Source of the DNA: Ephemerocybe angulata
Lineage: Eukaryota > Basidiomycota > Agaricomycetes > Agaricales > Psathyrellaceae
DNA length: 64,000 bases
Reading direction: 5' to 3'
NCBI GenBank assembly: GCA_013368325.1
Contig: JAACJK010000221.1
Coordinates: 558,001 to 622,000 of the forward strand
Below, piece by piece: positions 56,111-64,000 of the stretch. The notes under the pieces were generated by a model, which saw only the letters and a list, made by a program, of their open reading frames with translations, made no database searches and was not told the origin of the DNA. A program made the translations under genes and the position numbers. Within the stretch, counting starts at the first letter, position 1. Each line of letters starts with the position of its first letter.

Positions 56111-57742
56111 ATGCGTCGCCGTGCCATGACAGAGTCCCACCCTTCCTCGAGCGATTCCAACTCTCGTGCCATGCCATTTGCCGTCTATTCGCATGTCTCA
56201 ACCTATCGGTATGTCCACCCTGCTGACAAGGCCCATTCCACTTCTGATTGTCTTCAGTGCTGCGCAACTGGAACTCCAGCTCTATAGCCCGTCCTTGAGG
56301 GTAGATACCCGCGGGCCTCTGGCGGTCTTCAATGACCACGATAAACTCTCCGGGAAAGTGGTGCTAGACTCCCTCGCCCACCACACCGGTAGACTGGTCC
56401 TAACAGTAAGTCGACGGTATAAATTCATTAGACAAATTTAAAAACCAAGTCCTATTCCTAGGTCGAAGGATGCTTTTCATACCCGCCTCTGCCTGGGCAC
56501 TCACCTTACTCTGAGCCGAGGAAACACGTCTTCTGCACCTTGTCCAAGGCAATAGATGTCTCTCCTCCCATCCCGGAGTCCCGTGGCTTTACCTTTCGCG
56601 ATGCCTTCATGATGCGGAGACCTAGCGCTTCGTATCTCAATGCGCAGGCCGTTCTCACCGAGCGCACCTATCCATTTGAATTGGCCCTCCCACAAGGGTG
56701 CAGGCCGGGAGAAGAACTCCCCCCATCCTTCAGTTCTACCTCTGCCGAAGGTAATCCTTTTGCAGCATCGTGCGAGGTATCTTATAAGGTCGTCGTTGCT
56801 TGGTATCCGGAAACGATACTTCAAACCCCTTCCCAGTAAGTTTCTAGTTTCATAGCCACAGATATGCAATTCTGACATATTTTTCAAGCTTGGAAGTACC
56901 AATCGTCATACAAGGCGATAGTGATTTCGAGTCCAAAGATGCTGGACTCGGTGCCTCTGGGGACTCATGGGTAGAAATGCCCTTGAAGACTGAACGGCCT
57001 CTTCCCGTAAAGTTTGCGGTACGTCATTCATTCGGAAAACATTTATCCACCCATCTTCTGTTACTCATAGAGGGGCTTCTCAAATACAGATTGCCTTGCC
57101 GACTTCCGTCACATTCTGTCGTGATTCTTCAATACCATATTTCGTGGTGTTCTCAACCACGCCCAAAGCGCCTCTACTCGCCAGGGAAATTGCATCAGAC
57201 TCCACCATATCCATCGCACTCATCCGACAGATTGCTATTCAACAACCCCAATCGACATTCCTGCTCACGCCTCCACCTTCACCTGTCAAAGAGAGTCCCG
57301 TACGAATGCTGAGGCGCGTTGCGAGGTCGAACCCACGGCTAAAGCGGAAACGGTCCGAGTTCGAGGAAGAGTTTGCGCAGAAGCCACTCCCAGATCTCCC
57401 CTTCCAAACCTGCTACTCTGAGACGAAGACGGTGTTCTCCGATTTCTTCATCGGGTTTTCGAAGCGACCGCGGCACCACTGCGAGCCTGGAAGCCACCCA
57501 TCGCTCGAAGCCCAGACTTCCCTCCCCGACGGCCTCCACAAAGGCAAGATCCCATTGCATAAGGATATGCTTCCATGTATAGACTGGGCGGGTGTCAGCG
57601 TCAAGGTTCGTTAATTCCTAGCTCATCTTACGAAGATTACTGTGCTAACTGTATTGCGATTGATGATCAGTACTATCTCGATGTCTCTGTCTTGAACGGT
57701 ATTGACGACATGCGGGCTCGCATACCGGTTCGCATATACTGA
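56111..57742 (+). CDS. Arrestin-like N-domain protein
   Basis: About five exons. A short first exon (ATG 56111, or 56126) with Ser-rich start joins through GTATGT...TTCAG to AAQLELQLYSPSLRVDTRGP, then LAVFNDHDKLSGKVVLDSLA and GRLVLTVEGCFSY, the strand pattern of an arrestin N-domain. It continues FCTLSKAIDVSPPIPESRGF, TYPFELALPQGCRPGEELPP, CEVSYKVVVAWYPETIL and LEVPIVIQGDSDF. The C-terminal part is IALPTSVTFCRDSSIPYFVV and a Pro/Arg-rich linker (LTPPPSPVKESPVRMLRRVA), ending YYLDVSVLNGIDDMRARIPV-RIY with the stop at 57740-57742. Fungal arrestin-like proteins act as adaptors for ubiquitin ligases on membrane cargo; no PPxY motif is visible, so that role is uncertain. The gene converges on VPS16. 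Confidence 0.72.
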
Positions 57743-58123
57743 GGACCACACTACCATACAGCACAAATTATCCAATCCGTTTACTCGAAGGAGTCCACGA
57801 AACGAGACGAAGACCTGATTCTGATTCGCGACATCCACACTTATGTTTTTTCTCCACAATCCCATCACCATTTCGCCTTCCCATCTCTCTCTCTATTGCA
57901 TTGTTTTGGTTCAGATTTTATTGGTTCTTATGGTTTGGTTCCTGCTACGCGATTATCATTATGGGGTAACAATTTTTGTATACTAGCCTTAGACATGCTA
58001 TCTGTATCCTTTACGTCTCGGCCTGGGATATATGCCGTTCAACAATTCCGCGAAGTTCGAACGACTGGTTATAGCAGGTCAAGAAACGGAACGAGGACAT
58101 CATCTCATCCCTTCCCCATGATA
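57743..58123. other. Convergent intergenic region
   Basis: About 380 bases between the stops of the arrestin-like gene (plus) and VPS16 (minus). AT-rich pyrimidine-biased DNA consistent with two 3' flanks; no other feature seen. Confidence 0.5.
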
Positions 58124-61100
58124 TCACTTCATGCTCGACAAGATTTGATCCAACTCCCTCGCAAGCATCGAGTTAGGGCATCGCTTCCTCAATTCCCTAG
58201 AGCCATCCAAATTCAGTCAGACCTCATCCATGTGGGGGGAAGGAGCACTTACTCGAGTTTCGTCTTATCACTTCGGTCCTTACACTCTTTCCCCGCAAGG
58301 CGCCACTCGCCGCAGTCCGCATACAAGTCTGCGCGTTTCGGCGAATCGCACCTGGCAACATACGCAATTGCATCCTTCGCGTATCCCTTCTCTATGAGAT
58401 GCCGAACGAAAGGCTCATAGCCGATCGGACTGCGCTTCGATTTCGCAAAGGCGTCCAGGCCCTCAAAGTCTCGAATTTCCGTGAGCGCTTTAAGCTTGAT
58501 GTACCAGAACCTTTTGTCGGGGACCTTGAAGTCGCTCTTGAGCTTGTCTGCCTTTCTTGCCATGCCGTTGACGAGACACAGCCGGATCGTCTCGTTCAGA
58601 CTGAGCCCAAAGGAAGAGATCCTTCCATCATTCTCCATGTCGAGCTGGTGTTGTGCTGAAAGTAACCGACCATAGTCGTCCATCATCTAGGGATGAGGAG
58701 GGTAAATCATCTTTGATATCAGGTATACCATGGATGTTACGAGTACACGTACCTTTGCCTCAAAGCTACGATCCTTGTCCTCAGAAAAGAACTTGTGAGC
58801 AGCCTTGATGGAACTAATTTTGGCGTTTGGTTCCTGGAGATGGGTGCGAGGCGTAAATAGCATGACGGGGTTTTAAGAGGTGATGTTCTTACCTTCATCC
58901 ATGTAGCTTCTTCCATACATAGGATAGCACTTTCGACCCGCCTGTCGTCGGAATAGTAGAAATCTCTCAGCATCTCCCGATTTTGTTCGCGCGCATACAC
59001 CTCGAGGAGGCGGTTAGCAGGCGCTAGTCTAGGGCCACCATCTTCAAGGAGCTTGAAGAAAGATCCGAGCGGCAGTCGCTTGTAAAGATGCAGCAGGACG
59101 TAGTACACTGATTGAAAGATCGTGTCAAAAGAATCCATCATTGAGGAGTGGCAAAGCCTACCAAGATCGGTATCTCCACTGTCGACCGCTTTCACGAGGG
59201 CAAGCTTGTCCTCTTTCATCTCAAGAAGCAAGGGTACTTGGTCCGATCCCTTGTTCTCATGATCTAAGAGCTATTCCAGGGATATTAGTTGCCCGCACGG
59301 GTGGTCGAAGATTGAAAGATAGATAGATACCTTGGTAGCGAGTCCACCGCGCCCCACCTCCCAAGCCTTCTTTGCGATCTCGGCATAGCTGACATCCGCA
59401 CCACCGAGTTGCTCAAACTTCTCGACAATAGCACTGCACACCTCATCATCCCCCGACGCGTCCGCACCCGATGATGCCGCTCGTGATTTCATAATCTTCG
59501 CACATGCCCAGTGCTTGAGCACGGCGTCTGGCTTCAAAGACAAGAAGCTCGAGATACGTAAGGCTAGCAAGTGCATGTTCCGAGAGGTGAGGCGCCCAAT
59601 CAGGTGAGACGGGGAGGCATAGTCGTACCTGCAGGAGAGGGGTTAATAGATGAGATATCTTGGCCCCCAAGTCACTTACTGAGTGTAGGTCAGCGGAATA
59701 CCGACTTCGTAGAAGCGCACCGCATTCAGGACCTTGAGAGTCTGGCCCATATTCACAAAGTCGGTCGGATTGTAGAAATCGAGGAACCCCCGGCCAAATT
59801 TCGCTGCATTCAAAAGTCGGCGTTGCCAGTAAGGTTCCCATTCGCGCCCAGCAGCGTCAATGCATTCGTCCACCGCTTTGGCCAGGTCTGGCCGGATCGA
59901 GCGCACATTTTCATCCGCCTTTGGGGACTTGCGATTGAAACTCTCCCATGCGTCGTACAAGATCGCAGATGCAGAAGTTGATCCAGGTCGGAAGACAGAG
60001 AGGGTAGAGGCTTAAGCAAATATGAGAACCATGCCATAACAATTTGAGGGCTACGCACCAGGTACTTTCTGGATAAGATCACAAACGTCGGTGCTCAGGA
60101 CGCGCACGCCGTCCAGTTCTGTGACGGCAAAGGTGGAGCTCCCGTAGTGGTACCTGTACAAAATTAGTACACGCGCCGCCGAGTGGTGGTTTCACGCACG
60201 GAATCGTCTCGCCAGAGGGGCCCACGAGGAGGACGACGTTGGTCCAGGTCACGATGAGCGCATCGTTCCCGCACCATTCGAGTTGCTGCACTGAACCCTC
60301 AGCTTCTGGGATACCAGTTGTCTCGAACTCGGTGATATTCCGTTGGAAGTCGCTCGAAACGACCCAGAGCGTGCCCGTGAAGGTTAGCAGCGCCAGGAAC
60401 TTTCCGTTTGGAGAAGGGGATATGTGCGTAAATGGACCTCGTGAGAGCCGCTGGTCGACGTTTTCGAGGTTGTCCACCGTGAAGATAGTCGTTTCCGTTG
60501 AGAGAAGGACTTCAACGTGCCGGGATATGTTGAGGTCTGGTGGAATAATTGACCATGCATGCGGAGGTTCGCTCAATCCTAGAGCAAGCGATTCAGCCGT
60601 GAGTAACCTTAAGTCACCTCGCTACGTACCTGGGTTGGCGAGCGTCAATGGCCGTGCACCCTCCCATCCCTTGACCTCGAGGAGCGTCAATGAGCTCGTC
60701 AAAGCAACCAGACCGTTTCCATATATCCTCGCGTCAATCACGCCTGTATCCGCAGCGTCGGTCCCGAGCGAGAACTGCTGGTATTCGCCCTGCAAGTCGT
60801 ACACGCGATATACGCCCTCTTCGTTCAGCACCACCAGACGCTCGTCAAGCGACCATCCGAACTTGATTATCTTCCCCTGATCCCACTGTTCGCCCGCGTC
60901 AGTACGATTCCTATCGTAGGTTGGAGAAAGCATCCACACTGAACAGGAGCAGGCCCTCTCCTGCGGGGGAGAAGACTTGAATTTGGGCTTTCGTCACTGC
61001 GGGCGTTACACGTCCCAGGGCCAGCAATTTCGTCGAATCGCGCATGAGGGCTGTTATCTGTGGTTAGACCTTTCGTATACCCTCCGCATATTGGGCTTAC

Positions 61101-61245
61101 CTATCGGACCACCATACTGGCATCCTGCAACGATGTAGTCGCTAAGCTCAGGAAGCTTCCCTGGCACTGAGTACAGCTGCTGTCGTCGATAGAATGTGTT
61201 CCCATCTTGCATGGCCTGCCATGATGCTGTCGGGTGGGTGGCCAT
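58124..61245 (-). CDS. VPS16: Vacuolar protein sorting-associated protein 16
   Basis: Core subunit of the class C Vps complex (HOPS/CORVET) that tethers membranes at vacuole and endosome. The N-terminal exons (61245 downward) give MATHPTASWQAMQDGNTFYR and YIVAGCQYGGPI, then a beta-propeller part (IIKFGWSLDERLVVLNEEGV, YRVYDLQGEYQQFSLG, WVVSSDFQRNITEFETTG). The helical C-terminal part has VYYVLLHLYKRLPLGSFFKL, MMDDYGRLLSAQHQLDMEND and the strongly conserved DFEGLDAFAKSKRSPIGYEP, FVRHLIEKGYAKDAIAYVAR and CGEWRLAGKECKDRSDKTKL. A last intron (GTAAGTGC...CTAG) leads to ELRKRCPNSMLARELDQILS-SMK with the stop at 58124-58126; without that exon the protein would end early at 58249. About ten exons, length about 840, as in relatives. 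No defects seen. Confidence 0.95.
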
Positions 61246-61837
61246 CGCGTGGTGAGCGTCGAACGCTTCTCTGAATGGTTATGGAGACGATGGAATGTCG
61301 ATGAGCAGAGGCTTTCGACGCTGTCGCGCACGATGACGGTGGGATCCCCATAAGGGCAAGCCGTCCGGTTCTATGATCCGAGCCACTATTCTCCCGGCGA
61401 ACCTCAGCCTCAAGATCTCATTCGTGACATAGGATAAGTACTTCAAAGGACATGAAGCACTGTTACTACCACCGTAGAGTGGCAGCAAGTTCTGGAGCAG
61501 ATATATCTGGCGAGCCTAGCTTGGAGAGGCTAATAGACGACCATGGGGCCAACGGCCAGTGCTTGTATACTTACCTGAATTCGAAAGAATGCATGCCCAA
61601 TCGACGCCCATTGGGTTGCGGACCTTCTGGTGGCAGTAACTGATAGAGTAGAAGGAAGAGTAGGCTACAGTATGAGCCAAGCAGATGTCATTAAGGTCAT
61701 GTCCGAGTCGTATCGTACGTTAGTGAGGGGTATATAGATATGTGCACGAGTCATTCTAGAATGTAGGGAAGGCATAGTCTGGCTAGACAGAGACATATCG
61801 CACCGTCGCACAGCTGTGAACAGTGGTAACCAATCGA
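61246..61837. other. Intergenic between VPS16 and fucosyltransferase-like copy D
   Basis: About 590 bases holding the VPS16 promoter and the 3' flank of copy D. Minus-strand frames continuing above 61245 (to 61488) are out of the VPS16 frame and anonymous. No other feature seen. Confidence 0.5.
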
Positions 61838-63578
61838 CTAGAAGAAACGGTTGCTGATAGGAACCTTTTTGTCAACCAACCTCCTATGAAGGATGTTGCT
61901 GGTGAACGAGCTCCACTGGAAAAGAATAAAAACGTCAGCGACGAAAGCGGGATAAAAATAAATGTACCTACACCGTTACCCAGGAAGATGGCAGACTTCC
62001 GAGCGAACTCCATGTCGAGGGCCATTCCGGTGTCTTTCTCTTGAGCGTTGCCAAACGTGATGTCGTGACTTGTCACGATCATCCATTCATTGTTCTTCGA
62101 CAAACGCTTCTTGAACTCTTCCATCCATTCCGAATTGTCGTTGGTGAGGATGAACAGAGTGTTGATAGTATGGACGCCTTTTTGATCGCCTGGAAAATAG
62201 AGGTACGGTCAGTAGCTGCTCCACCTCCGAACGACACGATACGAGCTTACCAAACACTTCTTTCTCATAATCATCCCTAGAATCCGTGATTTTCTTAATT
62301 ATCTGGTCCATGTCGGGCAGGCAGCGGTCGTAGTATGCCTTGATATTCTCGGGTGTGTTATGTCCCGGCTCTCCTCCTTCAGCAGGGGTAAATCGGTCGG
62401 GGAGGTAAGGCAGCTGGTTCCAGCTGTAGAAGGTCGACTTCCAATTGGCCAGATTGAGACAAGCGCCCTCGTAGTCACCGCGGCGAACATGCGCAGCAAA
62501 CACATGGTCGAACGGATCACGCTGTGGGTTCTTTGGGTTTTGGAAGAGGTGCATGTTGCGGTCGACGGAGCGTTGAATGAGGGCGCTGGTCTTCCACAGC
62601 TGGCTGACGGGGCTGTCGCGGAGCTCCTCCCACATTGACAGAATCCTGTCAGAGCCCCACAACCACAGGTCAAATACCTGACCAAAGTCCTCCACCTCGC
62701 GGCCGGGGGCGATGACCTCGACACAGTTCGCCTTTTCTTCGAGAAGGAGCTTATTCCAGGTGTCGAAGATATATTTTCCCGATGGTGTCCAATGGAGGTC
62801 AAATTGCTTCTTGATTTTGTGGGTCCAGATCCGCTTGACCTTCTCCTTAGGACAGACGACATCCCAGTGTTCCTGGTGTATGGAGCGGGGAGCGTGGTCA
62901 CCTGGGGCCCAAGAGCCACCAGCAGTAGGACCACCAATGAGGGCAGGGAGAGGGGTATGAGCATGGTACTCCCATGATTGGCGCCGACTCCAGGGATAAT
63001 ATTCCATTTTCCAGATGTAGTCCTGGAAGACGTAGGCACGATCCGAGCGGTAAGCAAGGTAGTTGAGCATGAGCCTGGCGGCGTTGGGCTACATTAGTGA
63101 ACCGCAGCTATGTGGACGAAGTTGACGATGATGCGCCCACTCACAGTTCGTTAAGGACATTATTCCATCCAAGCATGTTAATCTGGGACGTGAATTTGAC
63201 GTATCTTCCGTGGGCGCCTTCAGGGTAGGGAAGGCTGAGGTTATGCTGGGGAAGGGCCCTCTGTTCGGCGATCAAGTCCTGGTATCGAGGTGGGGTATCG
63301 AGGTCGCTGTCGTCCATGTCGTAGATCTGCTCCTGGATCCACCGCCTCGTCCTCCTTGCCCGGAAGGTGTATCCAGTGGTCACATCCAGGATATTGAACA
63401 CAAAAATGGCGCCAACGATCCAGAACACCAGGTTTCTGAGACCACGCGGTTTGTGCAGCCCAAGACGGAGGTAGACATTATGGGCTACGCCACGAGCACG
63501 ACCGTAATACGGGGAGGGTGAGGCGTTCGAATTCCTCCTCTTGTGCTGTGCCTCTGGATCCTTGGGTGACCTGGACAT
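61838..63578 (-). CDS. O-fucosyltransferase-like membrane protein, copy D (intact)
   Basis: Full-length family member. Start MSRSPKDPEAQHKRRNS at 63578 is preferred; an in-frame ATG at 63665 adds 29 residues. A basic cytosolic tail precedes the membrane segment LVFWIVGAIFVFNILDV, then ALPQHNLSLPYPEGAHGRYV and INMLGWNNVLNEL. After an intron come LAYRSDRAYVFQDYIW, GGSWAPGDHAPRSIHQEHWD, DTWNKLLLEEKANCVEVIAP, VFAAHVRRGDYEGACLNLAN and RCLPDMDQIIKKI. The third coding block has NTLFILTNDNSEWMEEFKKR and SHDITFGNAQEKDTGM; the last encodes WSSFTSNILHRRLVDKKVPI with the stop at 61838-61840. Compared with copy C the HIRRGDY His-Ile is HV, a conservative change. It should be a type II membrane protein of the secretory pathway; transferase activity is inferred only. 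Confidence 0.88.
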
Positions 63579-64000
63579 CGCGTTCAACAGGCAGAGAGGG
63601 ACTGTATGAGAGGCGCGACCGTAATCTGGACCACCTCGAGGGTTGGCGTACCACGTAGGTGGCAAATGGGTGGTGTGACGGGGAAAATTAACCGACCCAT
63701 GGAATATGTCTATCAGCGCCCATGTTCGGCTTCAGTTTCTGGAAAGCTATTCTTGATCCTCGGACGGGGTTTGAGCGTGTATTGACCTGCACTAATTCTA
63801 GAGTCTGGGAGACTGCCCCAGGGTGAGAAATGGCGCACTTGAATCTCCCCCACACCCGACTCACCGCCACGAAACCCTCAGTCCAAACACAGCTCCTCTC
63901 ACTTGGGCACATTTGAATCCTGGCTGGTATCTGTGACATTAAATCCGTAGTATCCTATACTCTAACATCCCACGGAGGGAATTTACACATTACACCCAAT
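63579..64000. other. 5' flank of copy D, no gene seen
   Basis: Includes the alternative start codon of copy D at 63665 and its promoter. A minus-strand open frame (63688-63939) is anonymous. The window ends without any further gene becoming recognisable. Confidence 0.45.

Overview
The window looks like nuclear DNA of a filamentous basidiomycete, most likely an agaricomycete mushroom or wood/litter fungus. Genes are split by many short GT-AG introns (mostly about 45-65 nt), both strands are used, spacing is compact, and several families are ones I know mainly from basidiomycetes: the O-fucosyltransferase-like 'HIRRGDY' family, NACHT-WD40 proteins, a Cys-rich plus ADP-ribosyltransferase-like family, DUF6593 and a group III HAMP-repeat histidine kinase. 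There are no bacterial operons, CRISPR arrays or rRNA genes, and I found no intact transposon.

Layout. 2.6-6.3 kb: a YVH1-type dual-specificity phosphatase, a possible tiny secreted peptide, and a decayed fucosyltransferase-like copy. 6.3-11.5 kb: a large NACHT-WD40 (NLR-like) gene with 14 WD40 repeats. 13-15.9 kb: a truncated and an intact fucosyltransferase-like paralogue in tandem. 16.4-18.3 kb: a small Ser/Pro-rich protein divergent from RPC19 (RNA polymerase I/III subunit AC19). 19.9-20.7 kb: a secreted protein with repeated cationic amphipathic segments. 21.8-25.1 kb: a PAP2 lipid phosphatase convergent with an ADP-ribosyltransferase-like protein whose usual catalytic residues appear lost. 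26.3-29.6 kb: a group III histidine kinase cut short inside its HisKA domain. 30.0-33.3 kb: a small secreted protein with an apparent 1-base frameshift and a cytochrome P450. 33.7 kb: tRNA-Tyr with an intron. 35.8-42.9 kb: a conserved CxxC protein and an RMD8/DUF155 membrane protein. 44.8-49.1 kb: a triose-phosphate-transporter-family protein divergent from LSM8, then a DUF6593 protein. 52.5-57.7 kb: a MAT2B/RmlD-like reductase and an arrestin-like protein. 58.1-61.2 kb: VPS16. 61.8-63.6 kb: an intact fourth fucosyltransferase-like gene.

Housekeeping functions (transcription: RPC19; U6 snRNP: LSM8; vacuolar tethering: VPS16; ribosome maturation: YVH1; tRNA-Tyr) are mixed with accessory genes and with stretches of 1-3.4 kb that hold only remnants. 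Three of the accessory families contain broken copies in this one window (two fucosyltransferase-like, one histidine kinase, one secreted protein), which suggests active gene birth and decay. The intergenic DNA is also peppered with an 8-bp motif, TAAGCGCC/GGCGCTTA, about 12 exact copies where about 2 would be expected by chance. Exon joins were read by eye from splice consensus and protein continuity; no search was run.
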